Shown piece by piece: positions 25,176-33,779 of a DNA stretch of 64,000 nt (positions are counted from its first letter, which is position 1; the number at the start of each line of letters is the position of its first letter). Source of the DNA: Rhodococcus pyridinivorans (GTDB taxonomy: Bacteria > Actinomycetota > Actinomycetes > Mycobacteriales > Mycobacteriaceae). The notes under the pieces are model-generated. The model was not told where the DNA came from. It saw only the letters and a program-made list of their open reading frames with translations, and did no database searches. The position numbers and the translations under genes were made by a program. Location of the stretch: assembly GCF_900105195.1 (NCBI RefSeq), contig NZ_FNRX01000002.1, forward strand, positions 4,154,001-4,218,000, read 5' to 3'.

Positions 25176-26799
25176 ATGGGCAGGTCGACGGTCCTGGACC
25201 ACGCGCGGGCAGCGTTCCGCGCGCGCGAGTGGCCACGTGCCCTGGACGGATTCCGCAGCGCCGACACACTCGCTGCCCTGTCCGCGAACGACCTCGATCT
25301 GTTCGCCCGAGCGGCGTACCTCGCAGGTCACGACGACGACAGCGTCGCACTGTACGAGCGCGCCTTCGCCGCATCTCGAAACCGGAGAAACCGAGAGTGC
25401 GGGCCGCAGCGCCTTCTGGCTGTGCTTCCTCCTGATGGGACGCGGAGAGGTGGCACGGGCCGGTGGCTGGCTGGAGCGAGCCCGACAGTCGGGTGTCGCC
25501 GACCGACCGGACTGCGCGACCAGCGGCTTCCTGATGATCCCCGGAGCAGTGCAGCAGATGTACGCGAACCGGCCGACCGAGGCACTGCCGATCTTCACCG
25601 CAGCTCAGCGCATCGGACGGGCCTGCCACGACGCCGACCTTCTCGCTCTCGGCTCACTGGGCATCGGACAGTGCCGAGTCCTGCTCGGCGACGTCGACGG
25701 CGGGCTGCGGACACTCGACGAGGTGCTCGTCGCCGTCGGATTGGGCGAGGTCTCGCCCGTCGTCTCCGGCCTGGTGTACTGCGCGGTCATCGAGACCTGC
25801 TACGGCACATATCATCTGCAACGGGCGAAAGAGTGGACTCGGGCCCTCGGCCGCTGGTGCGACGATCAGTCCGGACTCGTGCCCTTCCGGGGACAGTGCC
25901 TGGTCCATCGCGCCCAGATGCTGCAACTCGAGGGCGACTGGTCGCAGGCGATGGACCTCGCCCGCCTCGCACTGCAGCGGCTGTCGGATCCGCCCGGTCA
26001 ACCCGCGATGGGAATGGCCCTGTACGAGCAGGGCGAACTGCATCGTCTACGCGGTGAGTTCGCCGAGGCGGAAGCCGCCTACAGGTCAGCGGGCATGTAC
26101 GGGCAGGAGGTACAGCCGGGTCTTGCTCTGCTGCGTCTGAGACAGGGCGACACCACCGCAGCGGTCGCCGGAATCCTCCGGGGTCTCGGCGAAGCCTCGA
26201 ATCTCGACCGGCCGCGGATGCTCGCCGCCCACACGGAGATCGCGCTCGCCACCGGAGATGTCGCCGCAGCCCGGCGCAGCACCGACGAACTCGAGACGCT
26301 GACCCGGACGCAGGACGCCCCTGCACTGGCAGCGATGGCCGACCACGCGCAGGGCTCGGTCCTGCTCGCCGAAGGTGACCCCTGCGGCGCCCTCGAACGG
26401 CTGCGGCGATCCGGCAGGCGCTGGCGTGACCTCGGTGCACCCTACGAACGTGCCCGGGTACGAGTGCTACAGGGTCGATGCTGCGCCGCACTCGGCGACG
26501 ACGATGACGCCCGGCTCGAATTCGACTCGGCAGCATCGGTTTTCCACGATCTGCACGCGTTGCCGGATCTGCGTGAGCTCCGCGGTCCCGAACTCGCCGA
26601 CGCACCGAACGGGCTGACGCCCCGGGAGGTCCAGGTGTTGCGCGCCGTTGCCACGGGCAAGACGAATCGAGCCATCGCCCACGAGTTCGTCATCAGCGAG
26701 AAGACGGTGGCCCGGCACCTGAGCAACATATTCACCAAGCTCGAGGTGTCCTCACGAGCGGCAGCGACGGCCTACGCGTACGAGCATCGCCTGCTCTGA
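25176..26799 (+). pseudogene. LuxR-family regulator with TPR-like body, interrupted by one frameshift
   Basis: The gene starts at ATG 25176 (GGGAG upstream) and reads MGRSTVLDHARAAFRAREWP through LYERAFAA near 25370. It then continues in the next frame as HLETGETESAGRSAFWL and on to the end. Restoring two bases (a GC in the stretch at 25369-25375) would give 541 residues. The body has repeated helical pairs of TPR type. The last 60 residues are an intact LuxR/NarL helix-turn-helix (LTPREVQVLRAVATGKTNRA, then EKTVARHLSNIFTKLEVSSR). Without the shift it would be a normal regulator. The shift is either a real inactivation or a sequencing error. The flavin monooxygenase gene 115 bases downstream is the likely target. 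Confidence 0.75.
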
Positions 26800-26913
26800 C
26801 TGGGTAGAACTGCCCATACGCCGCCACCTTCGATTGCGAATTCCTTCCGACGCGGCCGACGGACAGCAGTAGCTAACGTCGTCGGTGTAGTTCCCTCACC
26901 CCGGGGAGTCGTC

Positions 26914-28152
26914 ATGACCGTCCACAGCGCACCCCAGCAGATCGACACCGCCGTCATCGGCGCAGGTCAGGCAGGCCTGTCCGCCGGTTACCATCTGGCC
27001 CGTCGTGGCCGTCCGTTCCTCATCGTCGACACGTACGGACGCATCGGCGACAACTGGCGCTGCCATTGGGACTCGCTACGCCTGTACAGTCCCGCCGGCT
27101 ACGACGGACTGCCCGGCATGTCGTTCCCGGGCGACCCGCACCGCTCCCCCACCAAGGACGAGCTCGCCGACTACCTCGAGTCCTACGCCTCCCGCTTCGA
27201 CCTGCCCGTGCTCGGCAACACCCGGGTGCGCCGACTCTCCCACGACGGTGACCGGTTCGCCCTCGACTGCGGCGACACGCGGATCGAGGCGAACAACGTC
27301 ATCGTGGCCACGGGCACGTTCGGTCGAACCCCACGCGTCCCCGACTTCGCTTCCGAACTGGATCCCGAAATCGTGCAGTTGCATTCGAGTGGATATCACG
27401 ATCCGTCGCAGTTGCGTGACGGTCCGGTACTCGTGGTGGGAGCCTCTCATTCCGGCAGTGAGATCGCCTACGAGCTGGCGGCGTCCCATCCGACGATCCT
27501 GTGCGGACGCGACACCGGGCAGTTGCCGGTGCGTGTGGACAGTCCCGCCATGCGCGTGCTGTTCCCGGTCCTGTGGTTCGTGTGGGGACATGTACTGTCC
27601 GTACGCACCCCGATGGGACGACGTGCTCGCGAGGACGAACGGCATCACGGCGCGCCGCTGCTGCGAATCCGCCGGCGGGAGCTGGCCGCGCGCGGCGTCA
27701 CCCGGATCACCGAGCGGGTGACCGGCGTGGACGAACTCCGCCCCGCACTGTCCGACGGCCGGATTCTCGACGTGACGAATATTGTGTGGTGCACCGGATT
27801 CCGTCAGAACTACGACTGGATCGACCTACCGGTGCTCGACACGGATGGCTGGCCGCGCGAGGAACACGGCGTGGTTCCCTCGGTGCCCGGCTTGTACTTC
27901 ACCGGTCTGTGCTTCCAGTCGTCATTCCGGTCGATGCTCGTCGGCGGCGCCGGCGCGGACGCGGAGTACGTCGTCCGTCACCTCGTCGCACACGGCGCAC
28001 CCACGTCCCCCGGAACGGATCCGGATCGGCACAGGACGCGTTACACGACGAAGCGGATCCACCGCGTCGCCGTCGGCTACGACGTAGTCCTCGGCCATCG
28101 AGTCGGCCGACGTCAGAGCGCCCGTTCGAGTCCAACCTGGGTGCAGCCGTAG
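26914..28152 (+). CDS. Flavin-containing monooxygenase / NAD(P)-FAD oxidoreductase
   Basis: A 412-residue group B-type flavoprotein. The FAD-binding GAGQAG is at 16-21, followed by SAGYHLARRG and IGDNWRCHWDSLRLYSPA, and the NADPH-binding VVGASHSGSEIA lies near 173. This is the arrangement of FMOs and related indole or amine oxygenases that use the flavin hydroperoxide. The last 35 residues, after VRHLVAHGA, are Arg-rich and look unlike the family. They overlap the 3' end of the convergent gene by 40 bases and may simply be read-through to the next stop. Substrate unknown; the preceding LuxR gene may regulate it. Confidence 0.85.
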   Translation: MTVHSAPQQIDTAVIGAGQAGLSAGYHLARRGRPFLIVDTYGRIGDNWRCHWDSLRLYSPAGYDGLPGMSFPGDPHRSPTKDELADYLESYASRFDLPVLGNTRVRRLSHDGDRFALDCGDTRIEANNVIVATGTFGRTPRVPDFASELDPEIVQLHSSGYHDPSQLRDGPVLVVGASHSGSEIAYELAASHPTILCGRDTGQLPVRVDSPAMRVLFPVLWFVWGHVLSVRTPMGRRAREDERHHGAPLLRIRRRELAARGVTRITERVTGVDELRPALSDGRILDVTNIVWCTGFRQNYDWIDLPVLDTDGWPREEHGVVPSVPGLYFTGLCFQSSFRSMLVGGAGADAEYVVRHLVAHGAPTSPGTDPDRHRTRYTTKRIHRVAVGYDVVLGHRVGRRQSARSSPTWVQP

Positions 28153-29876
28153 CCGAGCCGCGCCCCGAACATCCGAGCCCGCTCGTCGGACGCGTCCACG
28201 GCGATCTGCGCGAGCGTGGCACCCCGGTTCCGGCCGTGATCGTGGGCCCACTCGAGCATGGCTGTGCCGATGCCGCGGGAACGTTCGGACGAGGCGACCC
28301 GGATTCCTTCGACGAGCAGGCGGGTGGCACCACCACGGAACAGACCCGGCACGATCGTCAACTGCATCGTGCCGACGATCCGGCCGACCTCGTCGCGCAC
28401 CACCGCGAGGTAGTGCGAGGGGTCGCGGGCGACGGCGTCGTAGGCCTCTTCGTATCGGGCGAGTTCCGCACCGTCGCAGGGGGTCTGCTCGTCGTCGGAG
28501 AGCAATGCGACGATCGCCGGTACGTCGGATCGACCGGCACGTTGCACCCGATAGCTGCTGTCGCCCAACCGGATCTGCCCGCCGACCGATTCGCGGGCGC
28601 GGGCCTGCAACCGGGCGATGAGCAGGTCCAGCCAGCCACCGACGTGCCGTCGAGCCTCGACGGTATCGGGATAGCGGCACCGCAGGTGCAGACCCGAGTC
28701 GTCGAGGATGAACCACAGCATCACCCCGTCGGTGCGGATGGTCGCGCCGACGTACTGCGCCTCGAGGCCGGTGGCGTCGACCCGGACGGGAAGCCTGCGC
28801 AGGTCCAGCCAGGAGATCGCGAACATGCCCGGGACCTCCGGCATACCGCCCCACGGGCGCAGGATGTCCTCGAGGGGCCAGGATCCGAGCCGGACCGCCT
28901 CCTTGACGGCGTCCGCGGCCGCGCGAGGTTCGGGGACGGACGATTCGAGCACCGAATTGGTGATGAACCAGCCGACGGAGTCGTGCCAGGTGGCGTCGTA
29001 CCGGCTGTGCACCGGGAACACCGCCCGCAACGGGACTCCGGCCAGTTCGAGGGTCACCTCGGTCATGGCCGCGACCACCAGCGCGAGGGTGGACACCCCG
29101 TCGTCCTTGGCCTGGGAGGAGAAGGCGGCGCTGTCGTCGACGTCGAGCACGTCGCGCACCTCCACGCGTTCGCGTTGGAGACTCGCCACTCCGAGGGAGA
29201 GCGGGAAGCGCGGCATCACGTCACCGCTGGCGGCGAGCACCTCGGCCCAGCGCTCGTGGACTTCGGCGGGTGCGGCCGGACGGTCCTGCAGTGCCCGGGT
29301 GTGTTCCGCGAAGGCCGGTGTCGGCGACAGGGACGGTTCCCGTCCCGCGCGCACGGCGGCGAGGGCAGCGAGCAGGTCGCGGGCCATCACCAGCATCGAC
29401 CACATGTCGACGTGCGAGTGATCGGCGGCCACCACGACGGTCGGTTCCGTAGCGGTCTCGAGCACGCATAGTCGGTGCGACGGCCGATTGTAGGGCGAAC
29501 ATGCGCTGTCGAGGACGTCCCGGAGGGCGTCGTTGACGGCCTGACCGGGGCCGATCGGATGTTCGACCCAGCCGCCCGGGCGGAACTCGGCCTCGTGCAG
29601 GCGCGGCTCACCGTCGTCGCCGTGGGTGAACACCGAGCGCAGGGTGCCGTGCCGCGCGATCACCGCCAGCCACGCGGCCGCGAGGTCGTCGGGCGAAACC
29701 GGCTCGAACAGACGGAAGGACAGAGCCATCCAGGAGCCGGGACGATCGCCTGCGCCGACGTGCCGCCGCTGGTCGAACGACACGGGAAGCGCCCGGCCGA
29801 GCCCCGCGACGGTGACGTCGTAACCGAGCAGTCGGCCGAACGGCAGGCGCAGGTGCGCCACATTTGTCAGCCGCAT
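28113..29876 (-). CDS. Fusion of a condensation-domain acyltransferase and a GNAT acetyltransferase
   Basis: A 587-residue protein. Residues 1-430 have the fold signature of NRPS condensation or PapA-type acyltransferases: the LAAAWLAVIARHGTLRSVFT opening and the catalytic motif AADHSHVDMW, where His153-x3-Asp157 keeps the essential His and Asp while the first His and the Gly of HHxxxDG are replaced. Residues 440-587 are a GNAT domain (RAGRSDVPAIVALL, then the acetyl-CoA loop RSRGIGTAMLEWAHDHG and DASDERARMFGARLGY). There is no carrier or adenylation domain. The ATG at 29876 is preferred: the frame upstream is Arg/Ser-rich noise. TAGGAT about 9-14 bases before it suggests a leaderless start. 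Two transferase steps on one acceptor are an inference. Confidence 0.75.
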   Translation of the reverse strand: MRLTNVAHLRLPFGRLLGYDVTVAGLGRALPVSFDQRRHVGAGDRPGSWMALSFRLFEPVSPDDLAAAWLAVIARHGTLRSVFTHGDDGEPRLHEAEFRPGGWVEHPIGPGQAVNDALRDVLDSACSPYNRPSHRLCVLETATEPTVVVAADHSHVDMWSMLVMARDLLAALAAVRAGREPSLSPTPAFAEHTRALQDRPAAPAEVHERWAEVLAASGDVMPRFPLSLGVASLQRERVEVRDVLDVDDSAAFSSQAKDDGVSTLALVVAAMTEVTLELAGVPLRAVFPVHSRYDATWHDSVGWFITNSVLESSVPEPRAAADAVKEAVRLGSWPLEDILRPWGGMPEVPGMFAISWLDLRRLPVRVDATGLEAQYVGATIRTDGVMLWFILDDSGLHLRCRYPDTVEARRHVGGWLDLLIARLQARARESVGGQIRLGDSSYRVQRAGRSDVPAIVALLSDDEQTPCDGAELARYEEAYDAVARDPSHYLAVVRDEVGRIVGTMQLTIVPGLFRGGATRLLVEGIRVASSERSRGIGTAMLEWAHDHGRNRGATLAQIAVDASDERARMFGARLGYGCTQVGLERAL

Positions 29877-29931
29877 GCCGGGTATCCTAGGCGCCTTCTC
29901 CAGCAACTGCTTTCCGACATCGGGAGACGAC

Positions 29932-30711
29932 GTGCCGACCTTCAGTGTGCCGGGAGCCGAACTCGACGTGGAGCTGAGCGACGAGGGTGGCCACCCGGTC
30001 GTCCAGCTCCACGGACTGACCTCGAGCCGCCACCGCGACCGCCTCATGGACCTCGACCTGGGCCGCGGGCTCAGCGGCACTCGACTGTTGCGCTACGACG
30101 CGCGGGGGCACGGCCACTCGACGGGGCGTGCGGTGCCGGAGGACTACCGCTGGCCGGTGCTCGCCGACGACCTACTGCGGCTGCTCGATCACTACTTTCC
30201 CGGAGAGCGGGTGCACGGGGTCGGGCCGTCGATGGGCACCGGGACCCTGCTGCACGCGGCGGTGAAGGATCCGGAGCGGTTCAGCAGCCTCACGCTGTTG
30301 GTGCCGGCGACCGCCTGGGCCACCCGCACCGCGAAGGCCGCCGAGTACCGGGCCGCCGCCGATCTCATCGAGCAGCAGGGACTGGCGGCGTTCCTCATGC
30401 GCGATCTGAATGCACCACGTCCACCGGCCACCGTCGACGCGCCGGAGACCGCCCCCGACGTCACCGAAGAACTGCTGCCGTCGCTGTTCCGGGGCGCCGC
30501 GCTGAGCGACCTGCCCGATCCGGAAGACGTGTCCGGCATCGACTTTCCGGTGACGGTGCTGGCGTGGATCGACGACCCCGCCCATCCGGTGTCCACGGCG
30601 GAAACGCTCGTGGGTCTGCTCCCCCACGCGAAGCTGGAGATCGCGCACACCCCGGCCGATCTCGCGCAGTGGCCGAGCATCCTCTGCGAGGACGTCGCCC
30701 GGCACGGTTGA
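29932..30711 (+). CDS. Alpha/beta-fold hydrolase
   Basis: A 259-residue soluble hydrolase. The oxyanion region reads VQLHGLTSSR (about 25-34), followed by DARGHGHSTG. The nucleophile elbow is GPSMGTG near residue 103, and the acid and final His regions are seen at VLAWIDDPAHPVSTAE and IAHTPADL. The late His is thus less clear than usual. The GTG start 29932 has GGGAG six bases upstream; an in-frame ATG at 29875 is less likely. It is divergent from the condensation-GNAT gene with a 55-base shared promoter region. Substrate unknown. Confidence 0.82.
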   Translation: MPTFSVPGAELDVELSDEGGHPVVQLHGLTSSRHRDRLMDLDLGRGLSGTRLLRYDARGHGHSTGRAVPEDYRWPVLADDLLRLLDHYFPGERVHGVGPSMGTGTLLHAAVKDPERFSSLTLLVPATAWATRTAKAAEYRAAADLIEQQGLAAFLMRDLNAPRPPATVDAPETAPDVTEELLPSLFRGAALSDLPDPEDVSGIDFPVTVLAWIDDPAHPVSTAETLVGLLPHAKLEIAHTPADLAQWPSILCEDVARHG

Positions 30712-30727
30712 TTCCGTCGGCATAACG

Positions 30728-30774
30728 ATTTCGGTGTTCCCGACCTCGATATACGGGGTCGAGAACACCGAAAT
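30728..30774. terminator. Bidirectional hairpin terminator
   Basis: ATTTCGGTGTTC (30728-30739) pairs perfectly with GAACACCGAAAT (30763-30774), and an inner CGACC/GGTCG adds pairs. It lies between the convergent hydrolase and ychF genes and should end both transcripts. Confidence 0.8.
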
Positions 30775-30810
30775 GCGGATGACTACGGAGGAACGCCCCG
30801 ACGGCGTTCG

Positions 30811-31890
30811 TCAGACGTTGAAGCGGAACTCCACCACGTCGCCGTCGGCCATGACGTAGTCCTTGCCCTCCATGCGGACCTTGCCCTTGGCCTTCGCCTC
30901 GGCCATCGAACCGGCCGCGTCGAGGTCGGCGAAGGAGACGATCTCGGCCTTGATGAAACCGCGCTCGAAGTCGGTGTGGATCACGCCGGCCGCCTTGGGA
31001 GCGGTGTCGCCCTTGCGGATGGTCCAGGCACGCGATTCCTTCGGACCCGCCGTCAGGTAGGTCTGCAGACCGAGGGTGTGGAAACCGGCGCGCGCGAGCT
31101 GCTTCAGACCGGCCTCGGTCTGACCGATGGATTCGAGCAGCTCCATCGCCTCGTCCTCGTCGAGCTCGAGGAGCTCGGACTCGACCTTGGCGTCGAGGAA
31201 GACGGCGTCTGCCGGTGCGACGGCCTTGCGCAGCTCCTCCTTGCGCTCCTCGTTGGTGAGGACGGCCTCGTCGGCGTTGAAGACGTACAGGAACGGCTTG
31301 GCGGTGAGCAGGTGCAGGTCGCGCAGCAGCTCGCCCTTCACCTCGGCCTGGGCGGAGAAGATGGTGCGGCCGTCCTCGAGGATCGCCTGCGCCTTCTTCG
31401 TCTCCTCCAGCTGAGCGACGAGTTCCTTGTTCTTCCGGGACTCCTTCTCGAGCCGCGGCAGTGCCCGCTCGATCGTCTCCAGGTCGGCGAGGATCAGCTC
31501 GGTCGCGATGACCTCGATGTCGGCCATCGGGTCGACCTTGCCCTCGACGTGGACCACGTCGGGATCGTCGAACACTCGCACGACCTGGCAGATGGCGTCG
31601 GCCTCGCGGATGTTGGCGAGGAACTTGTTGCCCATGCCCTCACCGGCGGAGGCGCCCTTGACGATGCCGGCGATGTCGACGAACGACACCGTGGCCGGAA
31701 GGATGCGCTCGGAACCGAAGATCTCGGCGAGCCGGTTCAGCCGCGGATCGGGCAGTTCGACGACGCCGACATTGGGCTCGATGGTGGCGAACGGATAGTT
31801 CGCTGCCAGCACATCGTTCTTGGTCAGCGCATTGAACAGCGTCGACTTGCCGACGTTGGGAAGACCGACGATTCCGAGGGTAAGGCTCAC
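30811..31890 (-). CDS. ychF: Redox-regulated ATPase YchF (Obg family)
   Basis: A 359-residue P-loop protein of the Obg superfamily that prefers ATP over GTP and associates with ribosomes. G1 is GLPNVGKST at 8-16, G3 reads [14 protein letters not shown] near 71, and the altered specificity motif FNADE (in [11 protein letters not shown]) replaces the NKxD of GTPases, as in YchF. A coiled-coil region ([20 protein letters not shown]) and the C-terminal TGS-like domain ending [16 protein letters not shown] complete it. Length is normal. Equivalent to Rv1112 of M. tuberculosis by position. Confidence 0.97.
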   Translation of the reverse strand: MSLTLGIVGLPNVGKSTLFNALTKNDVLAANYPFATIEPNVGVVELPDPRLNRLAEIFGSERILPATVSFVDIAGIVKGASAGEGMGNKFLANIREADAICQVVRVFDDPDVVHVEGKVDPMADIEVIATELILADLETIERALPRLEKESRKNKELVAQLEETKKAQAILEDGRTIFSAQAEVKGELLRDLHLLTAKPFLYVFNADEAVLTNEERKEELRKAVAPADAVFLDAKVESELLELDEDEAMELLESIGQTEAGLKQLARAGFHTLGLQTYLTAGPKESRAWTIRKGDTAPKAAGVIHTDFERGFIKAEIVSFADLDAAGSMAEAKAKGKVRMEGKDYVMADGDVVEFRFNV

Positions 31891-31920
31891 GGAATCGGTA
31901 TTCTACGCGGCCGCCCGCCG

Positions 31921-31956
31921 CTCATTTCACCCGCACGGCTCACTTCACCCGCACGC
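31921..31956. repeat. 18-bp tandem duplication over a stop codon
   Basis: CTCATTTCACCCGCACGG (31921-31938) is followed directly by CTCACTTCACCCGCACGC (31939-31956), two differences in 18. The second copy contains the stop of the DUF732-type gene (31945-31947). The duplication repeats that stop in frame six codons later. Confidence 0.8.
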
Positions 31957-32418
31957 CACCCGCACCAGTTGCGCGATGCGCGCGGCCTGGTCCTCGTCGG
32001 GCACGGTCGATCCGTTGGTCGCGACCTCCTGGACCTTCGCGTTCACTTCCTGGTCGGACGCACCCTCGTCGATGAGCGGACAGGTCTCGGTGACGATGGA
32101 CTCGATGTCCTGTGTCTCCCGGTCGGCCGACAGCTGCGGGTAACCGGTGCGGAAGGCCGCGACGAAGACATCGAGCTTCGCCTTGTCGAAGATGTCGCCG
32201 GCCCGCTCGGCCGCGCTGGACGCGACGCTCTGCACCGACGAGATGGCGCCCTCTGCCTGCTCCTGAACGCTCGTGACCGCGACATCCGCCGAGGAGCGCA
32301 CGTCCTCGTCGCTGGGAGTGTCGTCGGAGCTGCACGCGGTGAGCGCGAAGGCGGCGGCGATCGCCACAGTCGCAGCGGACACACGCAGGAGTCGGGTCGT
32401 GCTCGTTCGGTTCGTCAC
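31945..32418 (-). CDS. DUF732-type lipoprotein
   Basis: A 157-residue lipoprotein. The signal peptide is positively charged then hydrophobic (RLLRVSAATVAIAAAFALTA) and ends in the lipobox LTAC with Cys at about 29. Residues 30-75 are an Ala/Ser/Val/Glu linker. Residues 80-157 resemble the small helical DUF732 domain common in mycobacteria: FVAAFRTGYPQLSADRETQD, with two cysteines (TETCPLID and the final VACG) that probably form a disulfide. The GTG start 32418 gives the shortest proper signal peptide. Its role at the cell surface is unknown. Confidence 0.75.
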   Translation of the reverse strand: MTNRTSTTRLLRVSAATVAIAAAFALTACSSDDTPSDEDVRSSADVAVTSVQEQAEGAISSVQSVASSAAERAGDIFDKAKLDVFVAAFRTGYPQLSADRETQDIESIVTETCPLIDEGASDQEVNAKVQEVATNGSTVPDEDQAARIAQLVRVACG

Positions 32419-32520
32419 GTTTCGAGAATGCCACGGCAGGGGACCCTTCAGCGCCGTTTCCGGCGTGTCGTCCGGACCACGCGCGGCGCTCGGTGACCGT
32501 AGATTGGCGACTGTCGATCG

Positions 32521-32536
32521 GTATCGAGCTCGATAC
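32521..32536. promoter_or_regulatory. 16-bp perfect palindrome upstream of the permease gene
   Basis: GTATCGAGCTCGATAC is perfectly symmetric and directly precedes an ATG at 32537 and the TTG start at 32555. A possible -10 (TAGATT, about 32501-32506) lies upstream, which would put the palindrome in the 5' leader as an operator or small hairpin. Confidence 0.4.
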
Positions 32537-32554
32537 ATGTCGGAAGGACCGTCG

Positions 32555-33772
32555 TTGACCGAATCGAAGACCGCGCCCAGCGCAAACAGCAGCGGGAAGC
32601 CGTCGGCTGAACCCGACCGCGGGAGCCTGCTGGGCACGGGCGGAATCTGGCTCGCCAAGTGGTCGGCCTGCCTGGTCGTCATCGCCGCCGGTGCGGTGGT
32701 GATCGGCTGGATCATCGAGAAGATGTGGGTGATCGTGCTGCCGGTCGCCCTCGCGATCGTCGTCTCCACCATCCTGTGGCCGCCCACCCGCTTCATGACC
32801 AAACGCGGCGTTCCTCCGGCTGCTGCGGCCGGCCTGACCCTCGTGATGTTCTTCGCGATCGTCGGCGGCATCATCGCCGGCATCGTCCCGTCGGTGGTCT
32901 CCCAGATGCCCGACCTGGCCAACAAGGCCACCGAAGGCATCAACACCGTGCAGGAATGGGTGAAGGGACCCCCGATCAACCTGCGCGACGAACAACTCGA
33001 CAACGCCGTCCACGCGGTGGTCGAACGAGTGCAGGGCAGTGCTGCCACCATCGCGGGCGGTGTCTTCTCCGGTGTGAGCACGGCGGGCTCGCTGCTCGTC
33101 ACACTCGCTCTCGTCCTCGTGCTGACCTTCTTCTTCATCAAGGACGGCCCGCGCTTCGTGCCGTGGCTGCACCGCGTGAGCGGTGGCCGCGCCGGACGTC
33201 ACCTCGAAGCGGTACTCGGCCGCATGTGGGACACGCTGGGCGGGTTCATCCGCACGCAGGCCCTCGTGAGCTTCATCGACGCCCTCTTCATCGGTATCGG
33301 CCTGCTGATCCTCGGAGTCCCGCTCGCACCCGTCCTGGCGATCCTCACCTTCATCGGCGGGTTCATTCCCATCGTCGGTGCGTTCGTCGCCGGTGCGCTG
33401 GCAGTGCTGGTCGCACTCGTCGCCAACGGTTTCACGACCGCGATCATCGTGCTGGTCCTCATCATCGCCGTGCAGCAGATCGAGGGGAACGTGCTGCAGC
33501 CGGTGCTGCAGTCGCGGTCGATGAACCTGCACGCAGCCGTGGTGCTGCTCGCGGTGACGGCCGGATCGTCGCTGTTCGGGATCATCGGTGCGTTCCTGGC
33601 GGTGCCGGTCGCGGCGGTGGCCGCGGTGGTCATCCGCTACATCGGCGAACAGATCGACGAACGCGCCAGTGATGGCGACGACGACGAGACGAAGGCACTC
33701 CCGGCTCCGGGCGACACCTCCGTGCCCGATCCGAAGCCGGCCTCTCCGGCACCCGCCGCCTCCGAGGACTGA
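32555..33772 (+). CDS. AI-2E family (PerM/TqsA-like) membrane transporter
   Basis: A 405-residue permease-like protein of the AI-2 exporter superfamily, a broad family that also includes cation antiporters, so the substrate is not implied by the name. It has about eight helices: a first pair near residues 32-70 (CLVVIAAGAVVIGWIIEKMW), a helix at VMFFAIVGGIIAGIVPSVVS, and a C-terminal block with GVPLAPVLAILTFIGGFIPI, where GGFIPIVG is the family signature. The C-terminal tail is Asp/Pro-rich and cytoplasmic. TTG 32555 is chosen for GGAAGGA six bases upstream; ATG 32537 is in frame but lacks a ribosome site. Equivalent to Rv1101c by type. Confidence 0.85.
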   Translation: MTESKTAPSANSSGKPSAEPDRGSLLGTGGIWLAKWSACLVVIAAGAVVIGWIIEKMWVIVLPVALAIVVSTILWPPTRFMTKRGVPPAAAAGLTLVMFFAIVGGIIAGIVPSVVSQMPDLANKATEGINTVQEWVKGPPINLRDEQLDNAVHAVVERVQGSAATIAGGVFSGVSTAGSLLVTLALVLVLTFFFIKDGPRFVPWLHRVSGGRAGRHLEAVLGRMWDTLGGFIRTQALVSFIDALFIGIGLLILGVPLAPVLAILTFIGGFIPIVGAFVAGALAVLVALVANGFTTAIIVLVLIIAVQQIEGNVLQPVLQSRSMNLHAAVVLLAVTAGSSLFGIIGAFLAVPVAAVAAVVIRYIGEQIDERASDGDDDETKALPAPGDTSVPDPKPASPAPAASED

Positions 33773-33779
33773 GGGGCGG

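Noticed and set aside
27990..28152. C-terminal tail of the flavin monooxygenase as a functional domain
   Set aside because: Arg-rich, unlike the family and antisense to a good gene; more likely read-through to a chance stop.
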